The notes beneath the pieces were generated by a model that saw only the letters and a list, made by a program, of their open reading frames with translations, did no database searches and was not told the DNA's origin. DNA of 64,000 nt from Legionella bononiensis (GTDB lineage Bacteria; Pseudomonadota; Gammaproteobacteria; Legionellales; Legionellaceae). The stretch is from assembly GCF_016786215.1 (NCBI RefSeq), contig NZ_JADOBG010000021.1:186001-250000 (forward strand). The letters are read 5' to 3'. Position 1 is the first letter of the stretch; each line of letters starts with the position of its first letter. Shown here one piece after another: positions 10,232 through 19,945 of this stretch. A program made the translations under genes and the position numbers.

Positions 10232-11256
10232 AACAACAATCCCTGATTTATAAAATCGTTTATTTGATCACGTACTAAATCAACAACATTATTTTGTGCT
10301 TCAAGAACAGCCTGCTCAATAGCATATTCAAAACCCAATTCATTGGCACCGCCATGGCTTTTAATTACAATACCATTCAAACCAAGCATGCTAGCGCCAT
10401 TATAACGAGATGGATCCAATCGATTTTTCAGATGTTTCAAAGCAGGTAAAGCAATTAAACCAGCCAGTTTTGCAAACCAGTTCCTGTTAAATGATTCTTT
10501 AAGCAAAGTCAGCAATAATTTGGCCAAACCTTCACTGGCTTTTAGTGCTACATTACCAACAAACCCATCACAAACAACCAAGTCAACATCACCGGTATAA
10601 AAATGGTCACCCTCTACATAGCCTATATAATTCATTACGGAACATTCTGCCAGCATATGAGCGGTACGTTTAACCTGATCGTTCCCTTTAATTTCTTCAA
10701 CACCAATATTGAGAAGCGCGATTTTAGGTTTTGATTTTTTTTCAATTGCCTGAATTAAAGCAGATCCCATTACCGCAAACTGAAAAAGATGCTCAGCACA
10801 TGAATCAACATTGGCCCCCAGATCGATGACCCAGGTTTTACCTTTTATCGTAGGTAATTCAGAAATGATGGCTGGCCTGTCAATTCCAGGCAATGTTTTT
10901 AACACAAATCGAGCCGTTGCCATTAATGCACCCGTATTACCAGCGCTTACACAGGCTTGTGCTCTTCCTTCTTTGACCAGATTTATAGCTACTCGCATGG
11001 AAGAATCTTTTTTATTACGTAACGCGTGAGATGGCAATTCATCCATGGTTACAACTTCTGATGCATGAACAACTGTAAATTGATTTGAAGACAACACACC
11101 ATGCTTCTTTAATGAAGCAGTCACCTTATCCTGCACACCGACAAGGATTATTTTCAGGTCTGGATTTTTTTTAGCTGCGCGAACACAGGCAGGAATCACT
11201 ACACTTAAGCCATGATCCCCACCCATCGCATCAACTGCAATGGTGATATTGTTCAA
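10228..11256 (-). CDS. plsX: Phosphate acyltransferase PlsX
   Basis: A 342-residue enzyme that makes acyl-phosphate from acyl-ACP for phospholipid synthesis. N-terminal [29 protein letters not shown] and [16 protein letters not shown] are all recognisable PlsX blocks. It follows rpmF closely and overlaps fabH by four bases. The rpmF-plsX-fabH order is conserved across proteobacteria and links ribosome synthesis with membrane-lipid supply. Confidence 0.95.
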   Translation of the reverse strand: MNNITIAVDAMGGDHGLSVVIPACVRAAKKNPDLKIILVGVQDKVTASLKKHGVLSSNQFTVVHASEVVTMDELPSHALRNKKDSSMRVAINLVKEGRAQACVSAGNTGALMATARFVLKTLPGIDRPAIISELPTIKGKTWVIDLGANVDSCAEHLFQFAVMGSALIQAIEKKSKPKIALLNIGVEEIKGNDQVKRTAHMLAECSVMNYIGYVEGDHFYTGDVDLVVCDGFVGNVALKASEGLAKLLLTLLKESFNRNWFAKLAGLIALPALKHLKNRLDPSRYNGASMLGLNGIVIKSHGGANELGFEYAIEQAVLEAQNNVVDLVRDQINDFINQGLLL

Positions 11257-11261
11257 GAATA

Positions 11262-11462
11262 TTACTCTTGTTCTTCGTAAGCTGAGGAAGAGTCAGTATC
11301 TATAACTTTTCTACCACGATAATAACCATCTGGAGTCATATGATGACGAAGATGTGTTTCACCAGTAGTAGAATCAACAGATAATGTTGGCTTGGTTAAA
11401 CCGTCATGAGAACGGCGCATATCACGACGTGAGCGTGATTTTTTATTTTGTTGTACTGCCAT
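11262..11462 (-). CDS. rpmF: 50S ribosomal protein L32
   Basis: A 66-residue basic ribosomal protein. It starts with the diagnostic [20 protein letters not shown]. The longer frame upstream is discarded because the ATG at 11462 has a strong TAGGAG site seven bases away and gives the family N-terminus. The C-terminal part ([15 protein letters not shown]) lacks the cysteine pair found in the zinc-binding form of L32, so this is the zinc-free type. It lies between yceD and plsX. Confidence 0.95.
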   Translation of the reverse strand: MAVQQNKKSRSRRDMRRSHDGLTKPTLSVDSTTGETHLRHHMTPDGYYRGRKVIDTDSSSAYEEQE

Positions 11463-11548
11463 TGTATTACTCCTAAACAATTTGCATTCATAAAGCGGGA
11501 ATATTACCGATATTTTAACTTCAATCCAAGTATTAATTGCACAAAATA

Positions 11549-11977
11549 TCAATATGCTTCAATTTTCCCAGTTAAAATTTCATTTATTTCAGTTCCACAA
11601 TCCTCAATTTCAGGATGAAACTGAGGTGCATACAGATGCAATTCATCGATAACCAGTTCGACTAAATCCACCTGCCAGTTTGATGAAACAATGCATTCAT
11701 AAAGCTCAAGAATCTGCTCCGCTCTTTCTTCACTTCTACATACAGCAATAGTCGTTTGATTGGCATAGTGACAAGGGAACTCACACAGGCATCGTTGACA
11801 AACGATAACTAACTCTCCTGCTGTTTGCATATGGATTAAATAATAATCATCTTTAGCTTCAATACTGTAGGTAACGGTTAACTGACATGGGCCATTGATA
11901 AAACTGGGTAATCGTTCAGTTACAGTCAGTTTCTGAGTTTGTTGACCTTGTTTGGCCATATCTTGTAAATGAAGCAT
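11549..11977 (-). CDS. yceD: YceD (DUF177) protein
   Basis: A 142-residue YceD/DUF177 protein, always found just upstream of rpmF in this arrangement and thought to act in 23S rRNA metabolism. The central [13 protein letters not shown] cysteine motif and the C-terminal [13 protein letters not shown] block are typical. It is the first gene of the minus-strand fab operon and diverges from mnmA across a 279-base gap. A second possible start (MAKQGQQ) lies six codons further in. Confidence 0.88.
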   Translation of the reverse strand: MLHLQDMAKQGQQTQKLTVTERLPSFINGPCQLTVTYSIEAKDDYYLIHMQTAGELVIVCQRCLCEFPCHYANQTTIAVCRSEERAEQILELYECIVSSNWQVDLVELVIDELHLYAPQFHPEIEDCGTEINEILTGKIEAY

Positions 11978-12256
11978 GAATCAAACATCCAAAGTAATTA
12001 TTATCCAACAATATGTAAAATATATCAACCAATTGAGCTTTTTAAAACAACATATTTGCATCAATAAAGACAACTTTACCATTTTCAGAAGATCAGTACA
12101 AAGAAATGAAAACACCCAATACAATTTTTTGAACAGTAGACGCAATTCACTGCACACGGGCATCTCTAAAAATCTTTCACTCCTTCTTTTCCTGTTTTTG
12201 TGAGATAATACCTCTTTTGAATTATTATTTTTGCATTGTTAACGGTATTATGGTGT

Positions 12257-13342
12257 ATGAACGCTAAAGTCATTGTAGGTATGTCCGGGGGAGTTGATTC
12301 CTCAGTAGCAGCCTGGTTATTAAAGGAACAAGGCTATCAGGTTGAAGGTCTGTTCATGAAAAACTGGGAACAGGATGATACAGATGCATTCTGCCCTGCA
12401 GCGCAAGATCTGGCTGATGCTCAGGCAGTATGCAATCAATTGCGTATTCCTCTTCATAGCGTTAATTTTTCAGAACAATATTGGGATAAGGTATTCGCTC
12501 ATTTTTTAAATGAATACGAACACGGCAGAACTCCTAATCCAGATGTCTTGTGCAATAAGGAAATCAAATTTAATGCCTTTTTAAATCACGCATTAGAACT
12601 TGGAGCGGATTACATCGCTACTGGGCATTATGCAAAAAATAAAATTGAAGGTTCTACCGGTTTTCTTTATAAAGCAAAAGATAGAGACAAAGATCAGACT
12701 TATTTTCTGCATGCTGTAGAACCCGCCGCACTGGCAAAAACTCTATTTCCAATTGGCGATTATCATAAATCGCAAATACGTGATTTTGCGAAAGAATTAG
12801 GTTTAGTAACCCATGCTAAAAAAGACTCTACAGGCATTTGTTTTATAGGGGAAAAGCGATTTAAATCTTTTTTAAAAGAATTCATTCTGGCTAAACCTGG
12901 TGATATAAAAAATATGGACGGGACTATTCTTGGAAGACATGATGGACTCATGTTTTATACTTTAGGTCAACGTCAGGGACTTGGAATTGGCGGCATGCAA
13001 AACTCCTCTGATGAACCTTGGTATGTGGTCGAAAAAGAGGTAAAAACCAACACATTGTACGTTGCTCAAGGCAGTCAACATCCAATGCTTTACGCACAAG
13101 GACTTATTTGCGGCCCTATTCACTGGTTAGCAGATTGTCAGGATAAATTACCAATCACTTGTTATGCCAAGACCAGATACCGACAGGCAGAACAGGCTTG
13201 TATGATTTCACCTCAGGATGGAAATCAACATTACATTATGTTCTCTAGTCCACAAAGAGCAATTACACCTGGCCAATATGTGGTTTTTTATGATAAAAAC
13301 CAATGTCTGGGTGGAGCAACAATAGAACAAATCATCAGATAA
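12257..13342 (+). CDS. mnmA: tRNA-specific 2-thiouridylase MnmA
   Basis: A 361-residue enzyme that thiolates U34 of tRNAs for Lys, Glu and Gln, using ATP and a sulfur relay. The PP-loop [14 protein letters not shown] is near residue 6. The first catalytic Cys is in [12 protein letters not shown] and the second in [22 protein letters not shown] follows. The longest frame starts at a TTG at 12236, but the ATG at 12257 gives the standard N-terminus. It is followed, 52 bases on, by erpA, another sulfur or Fe-S gene. Confidence 0.95.
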   Translation: MNAKVIVGMSGGVDSSVAAWLLKEQGYQVEGLFMKNWEQDDTDAFCPAAQDLADAQAVCNQLRIPLHSVNFSEQYWDKVFAHFLNEYEHGRTPNPDVLCNKEIKFNAFLNHALELGADYIATGHYAKNKIEGSTGFLYKAKDRDKDQTYFLHAVEPAALAKTLFPIGDYHKSQIRDFAKELGLVTHAKKDSTGICFIGEKRFKSFLKEFILAKPGDIKNMDGTILGRHDGLMFYTLGQRQGLGIGGMQNSSDEPWYVVEKEVKTNTLYVAQGSQHPMLYAQGLICGPIHWLADCQDKLPITCYAKTRYRQAEQACMISPQDGNQHYIMFSSPQRAITPGQYVVFYDKNQCLGGATIEQIIR

Positions 13343-13394
13343 TTGTTATAATATAAAGAGTATAGTTGTACTTATTATCTAACCGGAGTATACG

Positions 13395-13787
13395 ATGGCT
13401 GAAGTTGAGATAGCCCCTACGACAAGTGACATCCATTTTACTGTGAGTGCCGCAGATAAAGTAGCAGAATTAATTAGAGAGGAAGATAATTTTAACCTTA
13501 ATTTACGTGTTTCCATCTCTGGCGGAGGCTGTTCGGGATTTCAATACGGATTCAGCTTTGATGAACAAATTAACGATGATGACACGATTGTGGTGCAGCA
13601 GTGTTCTGATGGTAAATCCTCAGTAAAACTGTTGATTGATTCGATGAGCCATCAATACCTGCATGATGCAGAAATTGATTACATTCAGGGAATTCAAGGT
13701 GAGCAATTCGTCATTCGCAATCCTAATGCAAAAACAACCTGCGGCTGTGGATCCTCATTCAGTATGGATGATGAAGACGATATGTAA
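13395..13787 (+). CDS. erpA: A-type iron-sulfur carrier ErpA
   Basis: A 130-residue HesB/A-type carrier that delivers Fe-S clusters to target enzymes. The three conserved cysteines are Cys46 ([11 protein letters not shown]), Cys116 and Cys118 (CGCGSSFSM). The Asp-rich N- and C-termini and the 130-residue length fit ErpA rather than IscA. The AACCGGAGTAT sequence before the ATG supplies the ribosome-binding site. A hairpin downstream could end the transcript. Confidence 0.92.
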   Translation: MAEVEIAPTTSDIHFTVSAADKVAELIREEDNFNLNLRVSISGGGCSGFQYGFSFDEQINDDDTIVVQQCSDGKSSVKLLIDSMSHQYLHDAEIDYIQGIQGEQFVIRNPNAKTTCGCGSSFSMDDEDDM

Positions 13788-13791
13788 ATAT

Positions 13792-13829
13792 AAAAGCCAC
13801 TCACCAGAACTCAGGATTGTGGCTTTTAG
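13792..13829. terminator. Hairpin between erpA and the YkuD gene
   Basis: AAAAGCCAC pairs with GTGGCTTTT across a 20-base loop. The A and T ends make it usable as a terminator in both directions for the convergent genes on either side, though there is no long U tract beyond the stem. Confidence 0.55.
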
Positions 13830-13862
13830 TTCTACTACGGAAGTACTGCTATAAAAAAATTA

Positions 13863-14336
13863 TTAATAGGGTTTAATAATTACTTTTGTTCCTATTTTCA
13901 TAAAATTATGGCTTAACCAATAAGCGTCGCTCGGTTTTACCCTGACGCATCCGTGGCTTGCGTTGTAGTTAGGTACATCATAGGAACCATGTACCGCGTA
14001 GTATTTACTAAAAAACATACAATAGGGCATTGGTGCACCACCACCGCCAACCGGATATCGGCTGGATTTACAACCAGGACCGCCTTTGCTGATTATTCGG
14101 TATACACCTGACGGAGTTTTACACCCTCTACGAATATCAGAGCAGTAACTTTTACCTCCAGATCCTCTTCCTGTACGAACCACCTTTCCGTTTTCATTAA
14201 TGGCTTTCCAGGTCAGTGTATTAGGATTAAAAATAAAAGTATTACCCGCTGAATATGCGGTTTGATACATTAATGCAACAACTGAAATAAACAAAAAACG
14301 CACTATGAACATTAAACGAAAGTTGGACTTTTCCAT
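13863..14336 (-). CDS. Exported L,D-transpeptidase (YkuD), EnhA-like
   Basis: A 157-residue exported protein: signal peptide or anchor around residues 8-30 (ending AYSA), then a compact YkuD domain. The catalytic signature is His116 (HGSYDVP), His128 and Cys130 (ASHGCVRV). The domain cross-links or remodels peptidoglycan through L,D-peptide bonds. Four further cysteines (65, 72, 89, 106) suggest disulfides in the periplasm. The architecture resembles the enhanced-entry protein EnhA of Legionella pneumophila, a comparison made from memory. It is monocistronic and convergent with erpA. Confidence 0.82.
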   Translation of the reverse strand: MEKSNFRLMFIVRFLFISVVALMYQTAYSAGNTFIFNPNTLTWKAINENGKVVRTGRGSGGKSYCSDIRRGCKTPSGVYRIISKGGPGCKSSRYPVGGGGAPMPYCMFFSKYYAVHGSYDVPNYNASHGCVRVKPSDAYWLSHNFMKIGTKVIIKPY

Positions 14337-14538
14337 GATTATTCCTATTTCATTTCCATCAACTTCTATTTTAGTTTAAATTTTGAACAAATCAAACTTC
14401 AATCTTTTAAGCTGCGTTTGAAGAGGGGTAAATCTACAGCAAAATCTAAATAAATCAAATCATAATGCTGTTTAAACAGGCAAATCAGAATATTTTGTCC
14501 TAATATATATTTGAGACCCTAAAAAAGGATAATTCATC

Positions 14539-14919
14539 ATGACAAGGAAATTGCTTCTCGCAACAACCCTAGCATTAAGTAGTGCATTTATACCCTTTGT
14601 GTCGAATGCAGAAGATACTTCCAGCCCTACTGAGATGCCTAAAGACAGTTGGCTAAGCTCAATGACTCCTTTATTGCCTGATCTAATCTGCAAAGGTTTT
14701 ATACAGGATGCTGATTTGAAAAAAAGATTTGATGAAATTAAAATGACTTATGAGCAATGCGTCACGTTAATACCAGAAAGCACCAATAAATGCCAAAATG
14801 AACTTTATGGCAGCATGCCTGATAAAATTAATAGTGAGAGCGCCGCAACCTGGGGCAGATCTCTTGGAGAGTGTATCGGTAAAGATTTTGCTGAAAAATA
14901 TTTGGTTCCAAAAAGTTAA
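14539..14919 (+). CDS. Small secreted protein with four cysteines, unknown function
   Basis: Family not recognised. The 126-residue protein has a clear signal peptide (KLLLATTLALSSAF, likely cleaved after VSNA at residue 24). The mature part is about 100 residues with Cys51, Cys74, Cys85 and Cys112, spaced as if forming two disulfides. An AAGGAT ribosome-binding site sits before the ATG, and a stem-loop follows the stop. The composition is mixed charge and helical. It is expected in the periplasm or secreted. Confidence 0.72.
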   Translation: MTRKLLLATTLALSSAFIPFVSNAEDTSSPTEMPKDSWLSSMTPLLPDLICKGFIQDADLKKRFDEIKMTYEQCVTLIPESTNKCQNELYGSMPDKINSESAATWGRSLGECIGKDFAEKYLVPKS

Positions 14920-14938
14920 ATGCACATTCAAAAGAGTT

Positions 14939-14970
14939 CCAGCCTGCATTGATCATTTAGAGCAGGTTGG
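14939..14970 (+). terminator. Stem-loop after the small secreted protein
   Basis: CCAGCCTGC pairs with GCAGGTTGG (nine pairs, one G-T) over a 14-base loop and is followed by the T-rich ATTCTTTGCTTT. It sits 20 bases after the stop codon and looks like an intrinsic terminator. Confidence 0.6.
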
Positions 14971-15052
14971 ATTCTTTGCTTTAATTAAGCTATTTTGATA
15001 ACCATTAAAGTATAAAGAGTCAAAACTCTCCCACGTATAAAACAATTCACCG

Positions 15053-15757
15053 TTACGTTTCTTCACTCCAATGATTGACACCCGATTTCTTAGTCAAAAA
15101 ATTAACAAAATCATGGTGAGCCGCAAGTTCTTCATCATTAGGTCTGACGATAACTGGATTTGCCAGTTTTAAAGCACTGGATTCATTAATATTAATCGCC
15201 AGATTACTGGTGACCGTCTCTGTATCTGAAAATAAACTGGCCTGACCACCAGTCATGGCCAGATAAACAAATGCTAATATTTCCGCGTCTAACAAAGCTC
15301 CATGCAGCTGCCTGTTGGAGTTATCAATATTATAACGCTTGCATAATGCATCAAGACTGTTGCGTTGACCTGGATGCTTTTCTCTCGCCAAGACCAGAGT
15401 ATCAAAAATATCGCAGTATTCTTCCAGTTTTTTCTTCCAGTGAACGTGTTTCAATTCTGAGTTGAGGAATCCAACATCAAACGGTGCATTGTGTATCACT
15501 AATTCAGCACCACCTACAAATTGAAGAAACTCTGAAACCACATCTTTAAATAAGGGCTTATCTTGTAAAAATTCAGTACTGATACCATGCACACGAAAAG
15601 CCCCCTCTTCCACATCCCGTTCAGGATTCAGATAAACGTGAAAATGCTTTCCGGTTAATTTTCGATCAATCAATTCAATACAACCAATCTCAATAACCCG
15701 ATGGCCTTGCTCAGGACCTATACCAGTTGTTTCTGTATCTAAAATTATTTGCCTCAT
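15053..15757 (-). CDS. dnaQ: DNA polymerase III epsilon subunit
   Basis: A 234-residue 3'-5' proofreading exonuclease of the replicase. Exo I is ILDTETTG with the two acidic metal ligands. Exo II is LVIHNAPFDVGFL. Exo III has HGALLDAEILAFVY with the catalytic His and Asp. A C-terminal tail of about 50 residues corresponds to the polymerase-binding segment. The ATG at 15757 has a GGGCGG site upstream; the codon before it is TTG. It lies directly after rnhA, but on the same strand, unlike the divergent rnhA/dnaQ pair of E. coli. Confidence 0.95.
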   Translation of the reverse strand: MRQIILDTETTGIGPEQGHRVIEIGCIELIDRKLTGKHFHVYLNPERDVEEGAFRVHGISTEFLQDKPLFKDVVSEFLQFVGGAELVIHNAPFDVGFLNSELKHVHWKKKLEEYCDIFDTLVLAREKHPGQRNSLDALCKRYNIDNSNRQLHGALLDAEILAFVYLAMTGGQASLFSDTETVTSNLAININESSALKLANPVIVRPNDEELAAHHDFVNFLTKKSGVNHWSEET

Positions 15758-15769
15758 CAATCCGCCCTG

Positions 15770-16201
15770 TCAGGTTAATTCAGTTATCGCTTGATTCGCT
15801 AAAGCATCAACCAAATCATTTTCCAAATGACCAGAGTGCCCCTTAACCCAATGCCAGGTTACTTTATGAGTTGAAGCGAGTTGATCTAATGACATCCAGA
15901 GATCGGCATTTTTTACCGGTTCTTTTTTTGAATTGCGCCAACCATTTTTTTTCCAGGAGGCGAGCCACTCTTTCATTCCTTGCTGGACATATTTAGAGTC
16001 TGTATATAAATCCACTTCACAGGGACGCTTTAATGATTCCAGGCCCTTAATCGCAGCCATTAACTCCATTCTATTATTTGTGGTATGTGCCTCACCACCA
16101 TGGAGAGTTCGTTCAACGCCCTGGTAACGGAGTAAAACACCCCATCCACCAGGCCCAGGATTTCCTTTACAGGCACCATCTGTATATATTTCAACAATCA
16201 T
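15770..16201 (-). CDS. rnhA: Ribonuclease HI
   Basis: A 143-residue nuclease that degrades RNA in RNA-DNA hybrids. The catalytic acidic residues are in [26 protein letters not shown] and YTDSKYV, and the fourth is in the C-terminal ENDLVDALA. The basic handle [16 protein letters not shown] is present. It overlaps the SDR gene upstream by four bases (ATGA) and precedes dnaQ by 12 bases, so both appear attached to the hut/dehydrogenase transcript. Confidence 0.96.
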   Translation of the reverse strand: MIVEIYTDGACKGNPGPGGWGVLLRYQGVERTLHGGEAHTTNNRMELMAAIKGLESLKRPCEVDLYTDSKYVQQGMKEWLASWKKNGWRNSKKEPVKNADLWMSLDQLASTHKVTWHWVKGHSGHLENDLVDALANQAITELT

Positions 16202-17004
16202 AAGAATAAATCTGTATATAGTTCCAAATCAGACTGCATAGCATAACAAGAAAAATCAGTTACACCAGCACGTTTTAAAACATCTTCATCAATAAATAAA
16301 TTTCCTGTAATTGATCTTGAGGGTTGATTGATAATCCAATGTACCGCATCGGCGATAATCTGTGGTTTTCGACTTGCCATATACATTTCCTTTGGGAAAT
16401 GAACACGGATGGCATCTGTAGCAATAGTTGTTCTTGGCCATAAAGAATTGACAGCAATACCGGCCTCTTTAAACTCATCTGATAATCCGAGAGTACACAT
16501 GCTCATACCGTATTTACTGAGGGTATATGCCAAATGCGATGCAAACCATTTTCTATCCATATTCAATGGTGGCGATAAAGTCACAATATGAGGATTAGGG
16601 CTTTTTAACAAATGAGGAATAGCTGCCTGAGAGCAAGCAAAGGTTGCTCTGGTATTGACCTCTTGCATTAAGTCATAACGCTTCATTGCAGTATTCAATG
16701 TATCGGTTAAACTGATCGCACTTGCATTATTAATTAACACATCAAGTCTGCCAAAAGTTTCAATGGTTGTCTTCATTGCACTTTGAATTTGCAACTCATC
16801 ACGCACATCAACCATTAAAGGCAAGGCTTGTCCACCCAGATCTTCTATTTCCTTTGCAACAGTATAAATAGTCCCTTCCAGTTTGGGATGGGGTTCCGTG
16901 GTTTTAGCAGCAATAACAACACATGCTTTTTCAGCAGCACATTTTAAAGCAATTGCTCTGCCTATTCCTCTACTGCCGCCAGTAATAAAAATTACTTTAT
17001 TCAT
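16198..17004 (-). CDS. Short-chain dehydrogenase, HSDL2-like
   Basis: A 268-residue SDR with cofactor loop TGGSRGIG, an INNAS motif and an active-site Tyr-Lys in [11 protein letters not shown]. The stretch [18 protein letters not shown] resembles HSDL2-type SDRs, which act on hydroxysteroid- or fatty-acyl-like substrates. The substrate is unknown. It overlaps the aldehyde dehydrogenase gene upstream and rnhA downstream, each by four bases, so it is part of a tightly coupled operon. The usual catalytic Ser region reads TLSPPLNM, so the Ser is present in a slightly different setting. Confidence 0.82.
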   Translation of the reverse strand: MNKVIFITGGSRGIGRAIALKCAAEKACVVIAAKTTEPHPKLEGTIYTVAKEIEDLGGQALPLMVDVRDELQIQSAMKTTIETFGRLDVLINNASAISLTDTLNTAMKRYDLMQEVNTRATFACSQAAIPHLLKSPNPHIVTLSPPLNMDRKWFASHLAYTLSKYGMSMCTLGLSDEFKEAGIAVNSLWPRTTIATDAIRVHFPKEMYMASRKPQIIADAVHWIINQPSRSITGNLFIDEDVLKRAGVTDFSCYAMQSDLELYTDLFL

Positions 17005-18404
17005 TTAGTCCCTCTTCTTTTGATTCCAGCAATATAAGCCAAAAACAAGCGCATTAATGTTCCATATGGAGGATAGAGTAGTGTTCCCGGAGAAAATGCT
17101 CCTTTTATCAACACAGGTTTTAGTTTAGAAAACGTATCAAAGCCTTCTTGCCCATGATATTGTCCCATTCCACTTGGACCAACACCACCAAAAGGCAAAT
17201 CGTCTATCGCGATATGCATTAGCGTATCGTTAATAGTTAAAGCACCGGATAAAGTTCTGGTTTGAATAAACTGCTTCTCAACATTGTCCTCTCCAAAATA
17301 ATATAGGGCTAAAGGATTGGGTAATGCGTTGATAAAAGCTATTGCATCCATAAAAGTGTTATAACTCACTACAGGCAGTATAGGTCCAAAAATTTCTTCT
17401 TGCATGACCCTCATTTTGGCGGTGACATCAAATAACAAATATACGGGTAGTCTATTTGAATGTTCATTTTGCTTACCAAATTCAACGACACGCGCGCCTT
17501 TCGATCGAGCATCTTCTACCAATGCCAATAAACGCAGTTTATGAGTGTCATTAATAATATTGGAATAATTATCATTGTTCATCAAATCCGGATAATGCTT
17601 CTCAATGAATTGCTCGAATGCCTCTTCAACAACTTCCTCCCATCCTTCTGGAACTAACAGGTAATCAGGAGCAATACAGGTTTGTGCCGCATTGAACAAT
17701 TTCCCCATAAACAAGCGATTAAAATAATTTTTATTCATGGTGGAAGACAATACAGCTGGAGATTTACCTCCCAGCTCCAGAGTTATCGGGGTCAGACGCT
17801 CACTTGCTGTTTTCATGATCAGTTTTCCAACTGCTGTCGATCCGGTAAACATTAAATGTGCAAAGGGTAAGGATGAGAATTTTTTCGAAGTCTCTACGTC
17901 ACCATTGACAACCTGAATGTACTTATCCAAACCTGTTGAATGAAATATCGATTGGAGTACTAAACCAGTCTCAGCAGATAATTCAGACATTTTAATCATT
18001 ACCCGATTACCGGCAGCCAAAGCATAAACTGCTGGGACTACGGATAAATAAACGGGATAATTCCAGGGAACCAGATTCCCTATGACGCCTAAAGGCTGTG
18101 GTACTACATAAGCAGATGCTGGAAAAAACAACCAGGATACCTCTTTATGTCGTTTTCTCATCCAACGCTTCATTTTTTTTAAACAATAATTAATTGCGTT
18201 GATTGTAGGGAAAATTTCAAGAAATAAAGTTTCTTCCACCGATCGATGGATGAAATCCTTATTGATTGCTTCAGCTATAGAATAAGCTTCAGTTTGCAAA
18301 GCCTTTTTGATATCCATCAAAATTTTTTTTCTTTCGCCCAGTGAAGGATAGGGATTTAAGTGATGCTCATGATCCAGAGCTTTGAATTGAGAGTTTAAAT
18401 CCAT
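17001..18404 (-). CDS. Aldehyde dehydrogenase, coniferyl-aldehyde type
   Basis: A 467-residue NAD(P)-dependent aldehyde dehydrogenase. The general-base Glu is in TLELGGKSPAVL, the nucleophile Cys in NAAQTCIAPDYLL, and the cofactor helix begins FTGSTAVGK. The C-terminal PFGGVGPSGMGQYHGQEGF fits the group that includes coniferyl aldehyde dehydrogenase and fatty aldehyde dehydrogenases. The C-terminus has a hydrophobic tail that may contact membranes. It starts 11 bases after hutH and overlaps the SDR gene, suggesting a shared transcript. The true substrate is not known. Confidence 0.88.
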   Translation of the reverse strand: MDLNSQFKALDHEHHLNPYPSLGERKKILMDIKKALQTEAYSIAEAINKDFIHRSVEETLFLEIFPTINAINYCLKKMKRWMRKRHKEVSWLFFPASAYVVPQPLGVIGNLVPWNYPVYLSVVPAVYALAAGNRVMIKMSELSAETGLVLQSIFHSTGLDKYIQVVNGDVETSKKFSSLPFAHLMFTGSTAVGKLIMKTASERLTPITLELGGKSPAVLSSTMNKNYFNRLFMGKLFNAAQTCIAPDYLLVPEGWEEVVEEAFEQFIEKHYPDLMNNDNYSNIINDTHKLRLLALVEDARSKGARVVEFGKQNEHSNRLPVYLLFDVTAKMRVMQEEIFGPILPVVSYNTFMDAIAFINALPNPLALYYFGEDNVEKQFIQTRTLSGALTINDTLMHIAIDDLPFGGVGPSGMGQYHGQEGFDTFSKLKPVLIKGAFSPGTLLYPPYGTLMRLFLAYIAGIKRRGTK

Positions 18405-18415
18405 AATTGTGCGTC

Positions 18416-19945
18416 CTATCCTATGGTTTCAACATTCAAATGAGCTAAAGTAAAATCTTCAGCAAGAATCCTGTGTTTGATTTTGGCAATGTCAGGCGCA
18501 AAATATCTGTCTCTATCATAAGGAGCAATATCTTCCCTTATTTTTCGATATATCTCATACAGTTGAGGAGAGGTTTTTAACGGTTTATGAAACTCAAGTC
18601 CCTGACAGGCAGCAAGTAATTCAATAGCAAGAATCGTAGCAGTGTTATCGTTCATTTCATATAGACGACGAGCTGCGCTGGTCGCCATAGAAACATGATC
18701 TTCCTGGTTCGCTGATGTAGGAATGCTATCAACAGAATGGGGATGAGCAAGTGCTTTATTATCGCTGGCACAGGATGCTGCGGTAACATGAGCTATCATA
18801 AAACCTGAATTCAGCCCACTTTCCCTCACAAGAAATGCCGGTAAACCACTAAAATTCTTATCAATCAACAAAGCAATCCGTCGTTCAGCATTTGACCCCA
18901 TTTCGGCAATGGCCAAAGCAAGATTATCTGCAGCCATCGCAATTATTTCACCATGAAAATTTCCTCCTGATAATATATCCCCATCCTGGGCAAAAACCAG
19001 AGGATTATCAGAAACAGCATTCGCTTCAACCTGCAGGGTAGCGCCTACAAACTGTAATTGATGAAGTACAGCACCCATAATTTGCGGTTGGCAACGTAAT
19101 GAATAAGGATCCTGTACTCGATTACAGAGTCGGTGCGATTCCCTAATCTCGCTACCAGACAATAAACTGCGGTACATTGACGCCACTTGAGTTTGCGATT
19201 GATGACCTCGCGCTTCATGTATTCTGGCATCAAAAGGTACATCACTTCCACATGCGGCATCTACAGACAAGGCACCGGCAATAACCGCCGTTTCAAAAAG
19301 GGTTTCACAGGTAAATAAAGCCATCAATGCCAATGCGGTAGAAACCTGCAAGCCATTAAGAAGAGCTAAGCCTTCTTTTGCTTCCAACTCTATAGGTGCT
19401 AATCCAGCAATTTTCAAACCATCGACAGCACTGATTTTCTTGCCTTTATACCGTACCTGCCCTTCACCAAGTAAAGCTAGTGACATATGTGCCAAAGGAA
19501 CCAAATCCCCTGAAGCACCAACAGAACCCTTTGCAGGGATACATGGATATACTTTATGGTTGTAGAGTTGCACCAAAGCTTCAACCACTTCAATTCGAAC
19601 TCCAGAAAACCCTTGAGCCAAATTATTAATTTTAAGCAGTAATATTAATGCAACCACATCATCAGAAAGTAACTCACCTGTTCCACAGGCATGAGACAGA
19701 ACAATATTTCGTTGCAGCTGTTTCAAATGTTCGTTTGAAATAGTCTGATTCGCCAAAGAACCAAATCCAGTATTAATACCATAGACTGTTTTTTTATCTT
19801 TAATAACTTTTTTCACGGTTTGGTGCGACGCATCGATTAAGCCCAAAGCAGTATCGGATAAGGAGCAAAGCAAGCCATTTGTAATAGTGTATTTAATAGA
19901 CTGCAGGGTCAATTGCCCTGGTTGAAGTATAAAGCCTTCAGACAT
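18416..19945 (-). CDS. hutH: Histidine ammonia-lyase
   Basis: A 509-residue enzyme that converts histidine to urocanate and ammonia, the first step of histidine degradation. The self-made MIO cofactor comes from the Ala-Ser-Gly in [30 protein letters not shown]-like [10 protein letters not shown] and QEDHVSMA blocks confirm the family. It overlaps the end of hutU by eight bases. hutI and hutG are not in this window, so the rest of the pathway must be elsewhere or absent. Confidence 0.96.
   Translation of the reverse strand: MSEGFILQPGQLTLQSIKYTITNGLLCSLSDTALGLIDASHQTVKKVIKDKKTVYGINTGFGSLANQTISNEHLKQLQRNIVLSHACGTGELLSDDVVALILLLKINNLAQGFSGVRIEVVEALVQLYNHKVYPCIPAKGSVGASGDLVPLAHMSLALLGEGQVRYKGKKISAVDGLKIAGLAPIELEAKEGLALLNGLQVSTALALMALFTCETLFETAVIAGALSVDAACGSDVPFDARIHEARGHQSQTQVASMYRSLLSGSEIRESHRLCNRVQDPYSLRCQPQIMGAVLHQLQFVGATLQVEANAVSDNPLVFAQDGDILSGGNFHGEIIAMAADNLALAIAEMGSNAERRIALLIDKNFSGLPAFLVRESGLNSGFMIAHVTAASCASDNKALAHPHSVDSIPTSANQEDHVSMATSAARRLYEMNDNTATILAIELLAACQGLEFHKPLKTSPQLYEIYRKIREDIAPYDRDRYFAPDIAKIKHRILAEDFTLAHLNVETIG

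Noticed and set aside
11978-12256. Small frames and a possible promoter between yceD and mnmA
   Set aside because: The frames lack ribosome-binding sites and family features, and the GATAAT box at about 12204 has no usable -35 partner.
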